The position numbers and the translations under genes were made by a program. The notes under the pieces are model-generated. The model had not been told where the DNA came from and searched no databases. It saw only the letters and a program-made list of their open reading frames with translations. 64,000 bases of DNA from Acidobacteriota bacterium. Lineage in GTDB: Bacteria; Acidobacteriota; Thermoanaerobaculia; Multivoradales; J023. Location: the NCBI GenBank assembly GCA_029263395.1, contig JAJCXO010000215.1, forward strand, positions 61,622-125,621, read 5' to 3'. This document shows positions 1 through 8,406 of this stretch, one piece after another; within the stretch, counting starts at the first letter, position 1; each line of letters starts with the position of its first letter.

Positions 1-244
1 GTCCATCATCTTCCACCGTAACCGAGTTATCGGAATGTATGATGACTTCAATAAGGGAGCTAAATCCTGCCTGTGCCTCATCAATCGAGTTATCTACCAA
101 CTCGAACACCATATGGTGGAGACCAGATGCATCATCAGTATCACCTATATACATACCCGGGCGCTTCCGCACCGCCTCAAGGCCTTTAAGTACCTTGATA
201 CTGCTTGCGGAATAATCTACTTCTGGCACCTTTGTCTCATCCAT
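1..244 (-). CDS. gyrB: DNA gyrase subunit B, N-terminal fragment
   Basis: ATPase subunit of DNA gyrase, which introduces negative supercoils. Only about 81 N-terminal residues are inside the window; the gene runs off the left edge. The translation has the GyrB GHKL start: [20 protein letters not shown], then [21 protein letters not shown] with the ATP-site Glu/Asn, and SVTVEDDG. I chose the ATG at 244, preceded by an AAGGGAAG-like ribosome site. The frame stays open upstream to a GTG at 340, with a TTG at 328, so an N-terminus up to 32 residues longer is possible. It follows recF on the same strand after about 580 bp. Confidence 0.93.
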   Translation of the reverse strand, partial: MDETKVPEVDYSASSIKVLKGLEAVRKRPGMYIGDTDDASGLHHMVFELVDNSIDEAQAGFSSLIEVIIHSDNSVTVEDDG

Positions 245-340
245 CGAGTCGATCTTCCCTTGATTCTTCTCAGCTTCATCGGAAACTAAGTCAGCGGCAG
301 CGTCTTGAGGTTTTGAAACGTCAGGCAAAGCAATCTCCAC

Positions 341-823
341 TTGTAACTCGAATTACCGAGCGCAATCATCGCTATCCGGCAACTCAACTAGCCAGCATGT
401 ATCGGTGAAATTGAGACGGTTTCTGGTCTAGAAACCTCCGACTTTACACTCGTGAAATCATGTGCACCGAGGATGTCTTAAAGGCCCCGCGCAGGCCTTA
501 TTATACCATATTGGAGGCTCTGGAATCTCGAACGCAGGGGGGTCTATCCAGAGCCGTTATTGGCTCTGGAGGTGCAACCTCAACTGAAGAATAGAAGGTT
601 CCTGTGGCACGAGATGAGACTATCCGGTCAAAGGAACCCGCTAACTTCCACGTCACTACTTCTCCAGCAAGTCCTTCGTACGCTCAATTGCCGGAGAGTC
701 ACTCAGATGCTTCTGGTCCACGAAGGGCCTGAGGTCCCCACCCGAAGCGACGGCAGATGGCCTGACTTCACCTCTCGCTCTAAGAGGATGAAGAGCGTGC
801 TGTCGTGTCAACCCTACGGTTGA
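341..823. other. recF-gyrB intergenic region, no supported gene
   Basis: About 480 bp without a recognisable gene. It holds the candidate gyrB promoter and three hairpins: 418-436, 481-499, and 547-570 (9-bp stem CCAGAGCC/GGCTCTGG plus a T-A pair, 6-base loop). The recF frame continues open for about 55 codons past its stop, to a TAG at 656-658, but that reading matches no family I know. In many bacteria dciA (DUF721) sits here; I could not find it in any frame. Confidence 0.5.
481..508 (-). promoter_or_regulatory. Candidate extended -10 promoter of gyrB with start-site hairpin
   Basis: The minus strand reads TGG-TATAAT (TATAAT at 505-500), an extended -10 motif about 255 bases upstream of the gyrB ATG. 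No good -35 hexamer is visible. Immediately downstream, 499-481 is an inverted repeat (AAGGCC, 7-base loop, GGCCTT) that would lie at the 5' end of the transcript. A second perfect 7-bp hairpin (GGTTTCT/AGAAACC) sits at 418-436. The assignment to gyrB rests only on position. Confidence 0.4.
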
Positions 824-1897
824 TCAAGCAGCGTTAAGTTGGCCATCCCCGCAGGTCCAGAAATGATCGATCTCAAGTCCCTCCCACACTAGTGGTCGAT
901 TCGATGTGATGAACACCTGCTGCCTGTGCGAGATTACTCTCCAAAGAGAGCGCAGGCGACTCACATCTAATTCCGTATCCGCATCATCGAGAAGGTATAC
1001 AGGCTCACTACCGACCTCAGATAGAACCGCTGCATGAGCTAACAAGAGTGCTATACCCAAAGCTTTCCTTTCGCCAGCTGAAGCAACCTGGCGCACGGCA
1101 AAACCGGATAGCCTTATCGATAGATCATCTCTATGTGGTCCAAGCAAAGGAAGTTGCATCACGCGCTCGCGCTTACTTGCACCCATCAACTCTTTCATTA
1201 TCGCGGAGGGTCCTTCTCTGCCGGACTTCAAGGAAGTCTTGTAGGAAACTTGAAGATCACCTAGGCCAAGATCACTAGCCTTGAGAACAGCCTTCAGGCT
1301 TGTTTTGAGCCTCTCTACATATTTCGCTCGCAACTCAATTAAGTTGTGGGCAGATAGCGATAGCATTTCATTCCAGACTTCAAGACCTCTACCATTCGAC
1401 TGAAGAAGACGCCTTTTCTCGAGGAGTGTTTTCCGATACGTTGAAATCGTACCGATGCCACCTGAGGACAACCCAACAACTCCACGATCTATGAATCGTC
1501 GACGGGCATCTGGAGGTCCAACCAAGACATCTGTATCTCCTGAGGACCAACTTACGATAGGAAGGACACTAAGGTATTCGCCTAAGCCTGATACCCTTCC
1601 ATTTACTGAACGGATTCGTTCTCCCTCCTTCCATTCAATACGCAATCTGGTTCTTTTTTCAGTAGAGGCCTCTCCGACAACCTGAAAGTTCTTGGAACCA
1701 TGAGAACAACAATCCGAAATTCTTGATGTTCGAAAGCTTTTCGTGGTGGCTAAGAGATATACAGACTCGAGAAAGCTTGTTTTCCCGGCTCCATTATCTC
1801 CGACTATAAGATGAACGCCTTTCTCTAAAGCCAAATCTAGTGGCACTAGATTTCTAAATCCATTACAGGAAATATTAGTCAGCACAGAAAAAACCAA
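824..1897 (-). CDS. recF: DNA replication and repair protein RecF
   Basis: SMC-like ATPase that loads RecA at single-strand gaps with RecO and RecR. The 357 residues match the usual length. Walker A GDNGAGKTS lies near residues 33-41, the ABC-type signature is SAGERKALGIALLLA, and Walker B is PVYLLDDADTELD. The annotated start is TTG at 1897 with a weak ribosome site; GTG at 1885 (VLTNISCNGFRNL) is an alternative. It lies 30 bp downstream of dnaN and is probably co-transcribed with it. Confidence 0.95.
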   Translation of the reverse strand: MVFSVLTNISCNGFRNLVPLDLALEKGVHLIVGDNGAGKTSFLESVYLLATTKSFRTSRISDCCSHGSKNFQVVGEASTEKRTRLRIEWKEGERIRSVNGRVSGLGEYLSVLPIVSWSSGDTDVLVGPPDARRRFIDRGVVGLSSGGIGTISTYRKTLLEKRRLLQSNGRGLEVWNEMLSLSAHNLIELRAKYVERLKTSLKAVLKASDLGLGDLQVSYKTSLKSGREGPSAIMKELMGASKRERVMQLPLLGPHRDDLSIRLSGFAVRQVASAGERKALGIALLLAHAAVLSEVGSEPVYLLDDADTELDVSRLRSLWRVISHRQQVFITSNRPLVWEGLEIDHFWTCGDGQLNAA

Positions 1898-1927
1898 CCA
1901 AAAGTTTCTTTCTGGACAGCCAGTGCT

Positions 1928-3022
1928 TTAGAGCCGAATGGGCATAATCACACAGACATACCGTTGCTCCAACCCGTCAACCGGATAAGCAACACATTGT
2001 GAATTTTCGTCCTTGAGCTCTAGTCTCACCTTTTCTGTGTCGGTTACGGACAGGAAGTGCCCAAAGTAGTCGGGGTTGATCCCGAGAGACAAGCTCTCCC
2101 CGGCGTAATCACAACCAATCTCTTCCCGAGCCTCTCCAAGGTCAGGATTGGCTGCCGAAAAAACCAAGGTACCAGCCTCGAGTTCCATTCGAATGGCTCT
2201 CGCTCTATCCCCCGTTAGCAATCCAACGCGATTGATCACAGCAGCAAGTTGTTGTCTATCTACAACCACCTGCCTATCGTTATCTTTGGAGATAACGCGT
2301 TCGTAGTCAGGGAAGGTTCCTTCGAGGATACGACAGATAAGCTGACGCCTCCCAACAGTGAAAGACAAATGATGATCGCTGTGGCGAAAATTCATTTCCT
2401 CACCCTCAAAACGCTGAAGCTCCTGGAGAGCCTTGCGTGGAACTAATAAACCGTCAGCCTCATCAATTCCTTTGACTGAGGACTCGACCAAGGCGAGTCT
2501 GTGCCCGTCTGTAGCAACCAGAACAAGTCCTTCTTTGCGAAACTCAAGGAGAGCACCAGAAAGCTGAAATCTAGATTCTTCGCTTGAAATAGCATAGAAC
2601 ACTTTTGTGACCATACCTCTAAAGGTCTGGAAAGGGATACGTACGGGTTTTTCACCTTCAATATTTGGAAGTGTTGGAAATTCATCGGCAGGAAGACCTC
2701 GGATTCTGAAAAGCGACTTTCCTACAAGTATAGTCAAGACTCCTTCCTGTTCGATACGAAGGCTCAACTCGTCGCCAGAAGAAGCTCTTACTATCTCGAG
2801 TAGCTTTTTAGCCTGGATAGCAATTGCGCCCTCTTCCTTCACCTTCGAGGCGCACCATGACGTTAGGGATACCTCAAGGTCCGTAGCTGCTATGTGAAGC
2901 CGATCGTCTGTAGCTCGGAGTAATATATGAGAGAGGACTGGAATTGTCGTTCTCCGCTCGACTACGCCTTGCATCGGTACAATCTCGTTCAAGAATTCCA
3001 AACGACTCAGACTGATATCCAT
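1928..3022 (-). CDS. dnaN: DNA polymerase III beta sliding clamp
   Basis: Ring-shaped processivity clamp tethering Pol III to DNA. The 364 residues cover three clamp domains. The N-terminus (ERRTTIPVLSHILLRA), VPRKALQEL and the C-terminal VDGLEQRYVCVIMPIRL are typical of DnaN. The ATG at 3022 is preceded by AAGGAG at 8 bases. Order dnaA-dnaN-recF-gyrB is the classical origin cluster. Confidence 0.97.
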   Translation of the reverse strand: MDISLSRLEFLNEIVPMQGVVERRTTIPVLSHILLRATDDRLHIAATDLEVSLTSWCASKVKEEGAIAIQAKKLLEIVRASSGDELSLRIEQEGVLTILVGKSLFRIRGLPADEFPTLPNIEGEKPVRIPFQTFRGMVTKVFYAISSEESRFQLSGALLEFRKEGLVLVATDGHRLALVESSVKGIDEADGLLVPRKALQELQRFEGEEMNFRHSDHHLSFTVGRRQLICRILEGTFPDYERVISKDNDRQVVVDRQQLAAVINRVGLLTGDRARAIRMELEAGTLVFSAANPDLGEAREEIGCDYAGESLSLGINPDYFGHFLSVTDTEKVRLELKDENSQCVAYPVDGLEQRYVCVIMPIRL

Positions 3023-3288
3023 CAGCTCATCTCCTTATCTTTAAAGATCTGACTTAAAGTCATTAGAAGATAGTAATAGGTCCTGTGGATTGAGCGCAAA
3101 ACTGATTAAGCTCATTATTTCCAACGTTTTGGGGTATCGCTTGATTAGGCATAACTTACTGGATTTGTTGTGGGAAATCTGTTGAAGTTCCGACCTGGAC
3201 CAACGCTGATTCGATTGGTACTCAAGTTACGCACAGCTTATCCTCAGGGTTTTAGGTTGCTTTTCCACGTCGACTTCTAGGGAGACTG
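3023..3288. other. oriC: dnaA-dnaN intergenic region, candidate oriC part
   Basis: This 266-bp spacer is AT-rich near dnaN. It has several imperfect DnaA-box-like words: CTGTGGATT near 3084, TTGTGGGAAA near 3169, TTATCCTCA near 3239 and TTTTCCACG near 3262. A 12-bp perfect palindrome (ATCTTTAAAGAT, 3034-3045) and GACTTAAAGTC (3048-3058) lie just before the dnaN ribosome site. Bacterial oriC often flanks dnaA, so this spacer and the boxes upstream of dnaA are the best origin candidates here. None of the boxes is perfect. Confidence 0.4.
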
Positions 3289-4596
3289 TCAGGCAAAGTG
3301 GTCCACCAGACTCTGGATTGTTCGGTCTATGTCCGCCTCCTGTGCGCGCAGCTGCTTTATCTTCTTGACAGAGTGCATAACTGTAGAATGGTGCTTGTCA
3401 TTAAATTGTTTACCAATATCAGGGTAGGACATATTCGTCAGTTGTTTACAAAGGTACATAGCTACCTGTCTTGGAAAGGCTATGTGTTTTGAGTTGTTCT
3501 TGCTTTTAATTTCGCTGAGTTTGAGTCCATAGTGGCGTGCAGTGAACTTGATTATTTCACTAGCCGTTACTCTGTTTGCAGGCAAAATATCTCGAAGAGT
3601 GTCTTTGGTTAGATCCAGAGAGATAGGTCTGCCGGTGAGGGAGGCGAATGCTACAACTCGGTTGAGGAGGCCCTCAAGTTCACGAATATTGGTCTTAACA
3701 TGTTGTGCTATAAATAGCGCGACTTCATCCGGTAGGTCGATAGCCTCGATTTCAGCTTTACGTCTAAGGATAGCTACCTTGGTTTCCAACTCTGGCGGTT
3801 GGATATCTGCGATGAGGCCCCACTCGAACCTGCTTCGTAGGCGTTCTTCGAGGGTTGGGATGCGTCTTGGCGATGAATCTGACGACAAAATAATCTGCTT
3901 CTGGCTCGTATAGAGAGTATTAAACGTGTGAAAAAATTCTTCCTGGGTACGCTCCTTGTTTGCGATGAACTGGATATCATCGATTAGAAGCACATCGATG
4001 GTCCTGTAGAGATCTCGGAATGCGGGCATACGATCAAATCGAATCGAGTTGATAAGGTCGTTGACAAACTGTTCAGCTGTAAGGTACATAACCCGCAGTT
4101 TGGGATTGTTGGCTATGATTCGATGCCCGATAGCGTGCATGAGGTGGGTCTTTCCGAGTCCAACACCTCCATACAGAAACAGTGGGTTGTAGCTGTGAGA
4201 TGGACTCTCGGCTACAGCGAGCGCAGCGGCATGGCAGAACTGATTTGATCCGCCGACAACGAAGGATTCGAACTGGTATCTGGGATCAAATTTCGATGAG
4301 GTTGGTGGGGGCTGGTTATTCGTGGTTTCTACCACTGTCTCTTTAACAGCGAATAGAACATCCATGGTGGAGTCGTCAAGTTCAGAGATGATTGAGTCCA
4401 CGAGAGGTCGATAGCTTTGCTCTAAGGTGTGGACAAAGTGTTGGTTGGGTGCCAACAGGATCAACCTGTTGCCGCTGAAGGCTTGGGCCTGGAGCGGACC
4501 AAACCAAGTTTCGAACTCTTCGGCATCTAGGTGAGTTGCCAGCCGGTCTCTGAGTTGGTGCCAGCGATCCATTGAAGTAGTATTCCCGTCAGACAC
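3289..4596 (-). CDS. dnaA: Chromosomal replication initiator DnaA
   Basis: AAA+ initiator that binds DnaA boxes and melts oriC. In order: domain I (WHQLRDRLATHLDAEEFETWFGPL), a short linker, AAA+ Walker A GGVGLGKTHLMHAIGH, Walker B VLLIDDIQF, and domain IV with the DNA-binding signature DKHHSTVMHSVKKI. At 435 residues it is of normal length. The start is GTG at 4596; ATG at 4572 (MDRWHQ) is an alternative and neither has a strong ribosome site. The DnaA-box-like repeats directly upstream suggest autoregulation. Confidence 0.97.
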   Translation of the reverse strand: MSDGNTTSMDRWHQLRDRLATHLDAEEFETWFGPLQAQAFSGNRLILLAPNQHFVHTLEQSYRPLVDSIISELDDSTMDVLFAVKETVVETTNNQPPPTSSKFDPRYQFESFVVGGSNQFCHAAALAVAESPSHSYNPLFLYGGVGLGKTHLMHAIGHRIIANNPKLRVMYLTAEQFVNDLINSIRFDRMPAFRDLYRTIDVLLIDDIQFIANKERTQEEFFHTFNTLYTSQKQIILSSDSSPRRIPTLEERLRSRFEWGLIADIQPPELETKVAILRRKAEIEAIDLPDEVALFIAQHVKTNIRELEGLLNRVVAFASLTGRPISLDLTKDTLRDILPANRVTASEIIKFTARHYGLKLSEIKSKNNSKHIAFPRQVAMYLCKQLTNMSYPDIGKQFNDKHHSTVMHSVKKIKQLRAQEADIDRTIQSLVDHFA

Positions 4597-4598
4597 GG

Positions 4599-4632
4599 TT
4601 TTTCCACAAGTTTTCCACAGGTTGTGGAAAAC
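4599..4632. promoter_or_regulatory. DnaA-box-like triplet with perfect inverted repeat upstream of dnaA
   Basis: Three copies of TTTTCCACA lie within 34 bases: 4600-4608 and 4611-4619 in plus orientation, and 4623-4631 inverted. The second and third form a perfect inverted repeat, arms GTTTTCCACA/TGTGGAAAAC at 4610-4619 and 4623-4632, with a GGT spacer. They differ by one base from the consensus TTATCCACA and abut the dnaA start, as expected for dnaA autoregulation or part of oriC. Confidence 0.65.
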
Positions 4633-4840
4633 ACTGAGTAGACAGAGAGAAGACGCTAGTCGGTAGGGCCACGGTATGGTAACGACTCTTGGACGGGGTG
4701 GGTGCTGAGCCCATCTGCGGTGTGATCAAGTGGCTATCATAGAACAAGAGGCGGCCAGGAGTCGATGGTACCTCGGCATTGTTGGATCTGGTTTTCTAGG
4801 CGAAACATGGTCCGTTTTTGGGTGATATGGTCCAGGGCGT

Positions 4841-4870
4841 TTGACTCCGTGTTACCGGGCAAAGTACATA
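4841..4870 (+). promoter_or_regulatory. Candidate sigma-70-type promoter of mutY
   Basis: TTGACT (4841-4846) and TACATA (4865-4870) are separated by 18 bp, and the -10 ends 21 bases before the mutY ATG. The rest of the 260-bp dnaA-mutY spacer shows nothing else I can name. Confidence 0.4.
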
Positions 4871-4891
4871 GGGTTCGTGGAGAGTGGTGCG

Positions 4892-5938
4892 ATGGACGAG
4901 GTTGAGAAGCTGCTGTTGTGGTTTGCAGCCAAGAAACGGAGCCTGCCGTGGAGAGAATCACAAGATCCCTACTTGGTCTGGATTTCCGAGATCATGCTGC
5001 AGCAAACCCAGGTTCGAACCGTGATTCCATACTATGAATCGTTCGTTCGGCGTTTCCCAACAGTAGAGGTCTTGGCCGCTTCGGCTCTGGATGATGTGCT
5101 GGCAGCTTGGTCTGGTCTGGGCTACTACAGAAGAGCTCGACAGATGCATCTGACTGCTAGGCAGATTGTTGAGTCGCGAGATGGCTTCCCAACAAGCTCG
5201 GCAGAATTGTTGAAGTTGCCGGGCGTTGGTGCGTACACAGCTGCAGCGGTAGCGAGTATCGCGTTCAACGAGGTTATCCCTGCTCTAGATGGGAATGTTG
5301 AGCGCGTCATGGCCCGGCGGCTAGCTATTGTAGAGAACCCGAAGAGAGCTGCTTCCCGTAAGACTATTGTCGAGGCGGTTGGCAGCCTGCTGGATCCATC
5401 CCAGCCAGGAGAGAGTAATCAGGCCTTGATGGAGCTTGGCGCCACAGTTTGTCGACCGCGGCAGCCAACTTGTGAGGTTTGTCCACTCGCTAGCGGGTGT
5501 CTGGCACGACGATCTGGAAATCCGGAGAGATTTCCTAGTCCACGGCGTCGCCGTGGAGTAGCCCGGATCTCTCTGGCAGTAGTAGTCGCTCAGCAAAAAG
5601 GGCGAGTTTTGCTATTCAAACGCTCGGAGACTAGCACTCTAATGGCGGGTCTTTGGGAGCTTCCAAACATAGAGCTTAAGGGTTCATCGGAAGATATGGA
5701 GACAGCACTTAAGAAGGAGTATGGCGGGACTTGGAAGCTTGGTTCATCAATGGGTAGAGTTTCGCATATGATTACTCACAGAGCTTTGATTTTGCATATA
5801 TATAGCGTTCTATTCGAGGCTGGGGATGCGGTAGCCGAGTATCGAGAAGCAGCTTGGATTGCCGCTAGGGATAGGTCAAACTATGCCGCTTCTTCACTGG
5901 TCGATAAAGCATTGAGAATCATTGGATTTTTAGATTAA
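4892..5938 (+). CDS. mutY: A/G-specific adenine glycosylase MutY
   Basis: Base-excision repair glycosylase removing adenine opposite 8-oxoguanine. Visible are WISEIMLQQTQVRTVIPYY with the catalytic Glu, the HhH motif LPGVGAYTAAAVASIAF, ALDGNVERVMAR with the catalytic Asp, and the [4Fe-4S] loop C-X6-C-X2-C-X5-C (CRPRQPTCEVCPLASGC). The C-terminal third is the NUDIX-like 8-oxoG-recognition domain (ARISLAVVVAQ, LMAGLWELPN). I chose ATG 4892 (MDEVEKLLLWF) with an upstream GGAGAG; the frame is open further to a TTG at 4841. The stop overlaps the convergent neighbour by 4 bases. Confidence 0.95.
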   Translation: MDEVEKLLLWFAAKKRSLPWRESQDPYLVWISEIMLQQTQVRTVIPYYESFVRRFPTVEVLAASALDDVLAAWSGLGYYRRARQMHLTARQIVESRDGFPTSSAELLKLPGVGAYTAAAVASIAFNEVIPALDGNVERVMARRLAIVENPKRAASRKTIVEAVGSLLDPSQPGESNQALMELGATVCRPRQPTCEVCPLASGCLARRSGNPERFPSPRRRRGVARISLAVVVAQQKGRVLLFKRSETSTLMAGLWELPNIELKGSSEDMETALKKEYGGTWKLGSSMGRVSHMITHRALILHIYSVLFEAGDAVAEYREAAWIAARDRSNYAASSLVDKALRIIGFLD

Positions 5939-6930
5939 AGATCTGGTAGTTCTAGTGAGTCTCCAGAACTAGCTGCGAAGATGAACCAACCTACTAATTT
6001 GTTATTAATTTCTCTTAGCCGCTTTGCAACTAGGGTGCAGAGGATCTGAAGTAGATTCAAGGAGGAAACTTTTTGAATGTTGAGTATGCCTTCTAGCACG
6101 CTTCGCGAGATGGATAAAACTAAGGCGCCTGTCTCACGAGCTTTGGCATCAGCCGATCTTGGTTTAAGATCTATAAGTGCCATTTCTCCAAAGTAATCAC
6201 CTCTCTCGAGAAAGGCTAATGCTTCCTCACCTGCACCAGTTATTTGCTTACTGATCATTACTTGACCTTCTAAAACGATATACATGCTGTCTCCAGACTG
6301 CCCTTCATGGAATATGTATTCGTTCGCTTGGAACTTTTGTTCCTTCGAAAGGGTTGCGAGGAAATTAATTTCCATCTGAGATAGCTTCTGTTCTGTGAAT
6401 AATTTTTTCTTGGTATTGAGTTCGACGTGTGTAGTAGTTTCTTTGTTGGTAGTGAGACTAGGCGCTGATGGACCGACAGTGTTTTTTGAAAAAAATTGCG
6501 CGAGCAAGTCGTTTGTATATCTAAGCTTCGCAGACAGGCTCTTCCAGAGAGCCCAGTAGATCGCTAAGGTGAGGTTTTGATTGTTATTTAGGAGGGGAGT
6601 AAGGACGGTTAAGTTCGTGGTAAAAAGGACTGTTTCTATATTTATGAATGCGTCTCCAGATCGGACGTTTTCGTCTATAAAGCTGGCTTCTCCAAAGATG
6701 TCGCCGGGTCTGAGGCGAGCTAACGTGTACATGCCATAGGGCGTGTTTCTTTGGATATGGACTTCCCCTATATCTATTAGATAGATGTCTCGGGATCTAT
6801 CGCCTTCGCTCAAGACGAAGTCGCCAGAGGGGTGCTGTATTCTGGATATGCAGGAGGAGAGTTGCTCGACTTGGCTGTCCGACAAGTGATCTAGGATTTC
6901 GAACTGTCGGAGTCGATCGTAGGCATCCAT
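5935..6930 (-). CDS. Tandem cyclic-nucleotide-binding-domain protein
   Basis: A 331-residue protein with two CRP-type cNMP-binding domains and no recognisable DNA-binding or catalytic domain. Domain 1 (about 15-120) contains LRPGDIFGEASFIDENVRSG. Domain 2 (about 185-310) contains LERGDYFGEMALIDLKPRSA, which keeps the FGE...PRSA phosphate-binding cassette, so ligand binding is plausible there. It starts 25 bases after the P-loop ATPase gene on the same strand, so it probably forms the tail of the dnaX-ybaB-recR transcript. Its role is unknown; a regulatory partner of the ATPase is only an inference. Confidence 0.8.
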   Translation of the reverse strand: MDAYDRLRQFEILDHLSDSQVEQLSSCISRIQHPSGDFVLSEGDRSRDIYLIDIGEVHIQRNTPYGMYTLARLRPGDIFGEASFIDENVRSGDAFINIETVLFTTNLTVLTPLLNNNQNLTLAIYWALWKSLSAKLRYTNDLLAQFFSKNTVGPSAPSLTTNKETTTHVELNTKKKLFTEQKLSQMEINFLATLSKEQKFQANEYIFHEGQSGDSMYIVLEGQVMISKQITGAGEEALAFLERGDYFGEMALIDLKPRSADAKARETGALVLSISRSVLEGILNIQKVSSLNLLQILCTLVAKRLREINNKLVGWFIFAASSGDSLELPDL

Positions 6931-6954
6931 TATTAAGGCTCGGTTTTCAGCGGT

Positions 6955-7521
6955 TCAGATTAGTTCGAGTTGAGCGGGCCCCAAGCTCGTCAGCACGATT
7001 TCCTCTATTTGATCGAGCCATAGGGTACGGTACCCTTGATCCAACTTTGTCACTGGTATGTTTCTGAGGTCGATTTCTAGATCGAGGCGATCTTGAATGG
7101 CTTGTTGGAATCCAGGATCGGTCGAACGTAGTCCGTCGATACTGGGTTTGCTGACAATGGGTACTCGGACTAGTAGGTCATACGTACTCATCCACGCGTC
7201 AACCGTCTTTTCGAAGAGCGGTTGTTTACCGGTAGAAATCAGCATGTATACAAAATTATCTAGCACGCTACGATCGCAGATAACCAAGTCGTAGCGTGCG
7301 GTAGCTATGATCTCTTCTGCTGCTTGTGTGTGCAGAATCCATCCTTGGGCATCAACGGTGGTTTTCTTGTTGATGGGCAGAGGGCATCGACGGGCAATCT
7401 CTCCTACAACATCCAAAGAGACATCTCGGGCTTTGAGGCGAGCCGCTAAACCATAACAGAGAGTGGTCTTTCCGACGCCATGACTGCCGATGAAGGCCAG
7501 TTTGAAGGAGTTGGAATTCAG
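6955..7521 (-). CDS. P-loop NTPase (AAA_28/NadR-like) with apparent CTG start
   Basis: About 188 residues. Walker A is FIGSHGVGKTT near residues 10-20, and LVICDRSVLDNFVYM resembles the Walker B/lid region of NadR-like kinases (AAA_28). Substrate unknown. The frame has no ATG, GTG or TTG between an in-frame TGA at 7575-7573 and the P-loop; the first, TTG at 7416, would delete Walker A. CTG at 7521 lies 5 bases after a GGAGG and overlaps the recR stop as CTGA, mimicking the usual ATGA coupling. I therefore call CTG as the start, translationally coupled to recR. Confidence 0.75.
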   Translation of the reverse strand: MNSNSFKLAFIGSHGVGKTTLCYGLAARLKARDVSLDVVGEIARRCPLPINKKTTVDAQGWILHTQAAEEIIATARYDLVICDRSVLDNFVYMLISTGKQPLFEKTVDAWMSTYDLLVRVPIVSKPSIDGLRSTDPGFQQAIQDRLDLEIDLRNIPVTKLDQGYRTLWLDQIEEIVLTSLGPAQLELI

Positions 7522-8102
7522 AGTAACCTCCGGCCTGCTAGTGACCGACCCAAAGTCACTTCGTCTGTGTACTCAATATCGCCGCCAACTGGCATTCCGA
7601 AGGCTAGTCGAGAGACCTCAATGCCTTTAGATTTGAGTATGCGTGCTAAATACAGAGCCGTCGCCTCTCCTTCAACATTAGGATTGGTAGCCAAAATCAC
7701 TTCTTCTATGCCATCCAGACGATGTAGTAGTTGCTCTACGGCAAGCTCTTTTGGTCCGATACCGCGTTGTGGTGATAGTGCTCCCAAGAGAACATGATAG
7801 GTTCCTTGGTGTTCTCCGGTTCTCTCTATTGGCCCTATGTTGAAGGGCTCTTCCACGACGCAAATCCGGCTCTGGTCCCGAAGGGGGTCTGTACATATTT
7901 GGCAAGGATCGATTGCAGTGATTGCGTTACATCTACCACAATTCGAGAGTAGATCTTTGACATCGGTGATTGCTTGCGCAAGGTTAGACGCCTCGGATCT
8001 TGATCCTTTTAGGACATAATGTGCTAAACGACTGGCGGTCTTAGGCCCAATGCCTGGCAGGCGAGAGAGCTCGCCAATGAGTCGTACTAGCGGATCTGAC
8101 AT
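7518..8102 (-). CDS. recR: Recombination mediator RecR
   Basis: Toprim-fold partner of RecF/RecO in gap repair. In 194 residues it shows the N-terminal HhH (LSRLPGIGPKTASRLAHYVL), the four-Cys zinc finger (CGRCNAITAIDPCQIC) and the Toprim domain (ICVVEEPFNIGPIERTGEHQG; LATNPNVEGEATALYLA). It starts 10 bases after ybaB stops. The order dnaX-ybaB-recR is widely conserved. Confidence 0.96.
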   Translation of the reverse strand: MSDPLVRLIGELSRLPGIGPKTASRLAHYVLKGSRSEASNLAQAITDVKDLLSNCGRCNAITAIDPCQICTDPLRDQSRICVVEEPFNIGPIERTGEHQGTYHVLLGALSPQRGIGPKELAVEQLLHRLDGIEEVILATNPNVEGEATALYLARILKSKGIEVSRLAFGMPVGGDIEYTDEVTLGRSLAGRRLL

Positions 8103-8112
8103 TCCTGGACTT

Positions 8113-8406
8113 CTAGAAGAGGCCGGGAATGTTCGGCATCATCGAACCAACCTTGGATTGCATTTCTTTATCAATCTTCCGGCTGGCTTCGTTGACGGCC
8201 GCTACGATGAGATCTTCGAGCATCCCGGTGTCCTCTGGGTCCATTGCTTCAGGGTCTATTTTCACATTGAGTAGCTGCTTATTGCCGTTCATCTTGATTG
8301 TTAGTATGCCGCCACCAACAGTGGTTTCCGTACTCATGTCAGCAAGATCTCGTTGCATTTTCTCTTGCATTTTTTGCGCTTGTTTCAGCATCTTTTGCAT
8401 GTTCAC
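8113..8406 (-). CDS. ybaB: YbaB/EbfC family nucleoid-associated protein
   Basis: Small dimeric DNA-binding protein, 97 residues, with the family pattern MLKQAQKMQEKMQRDLADM, GGGILTIKMNGNKQLLNVKIDPEAM and LEDLIVAAVNEASRK. It starts at GTG 8406, preceded by GGAGGTG at 8 bases. The start overlaps the frameshifted dnaX reading (GTGA), which supports the tau-length dnaX product. Confidence 0.95.
   Translation of the reverse strand: MNMQKMLKQAQKMQEKMQRDLADMSTETTVGGGILTIKMNGNKQLLNVKIDPEAMDPEDTGMLEDLIVAAVNEASRKIDKEMQSKVGSMMPNIPGLF

Noticed and set aside
656..811. Small ORF continuing the recF frame past its stop
   Set aside because: About 52 codons with a TTG start and no ribosome site; the translation matches nothing I recognise and could be chance readthrough sequence.
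560..823. 87-codon plus-strand ORF between gyrB and recF
   Set aside because: Opposite to all neighbours, no ribosome site, unusual composition and overlapping the hairpin at 547-570.
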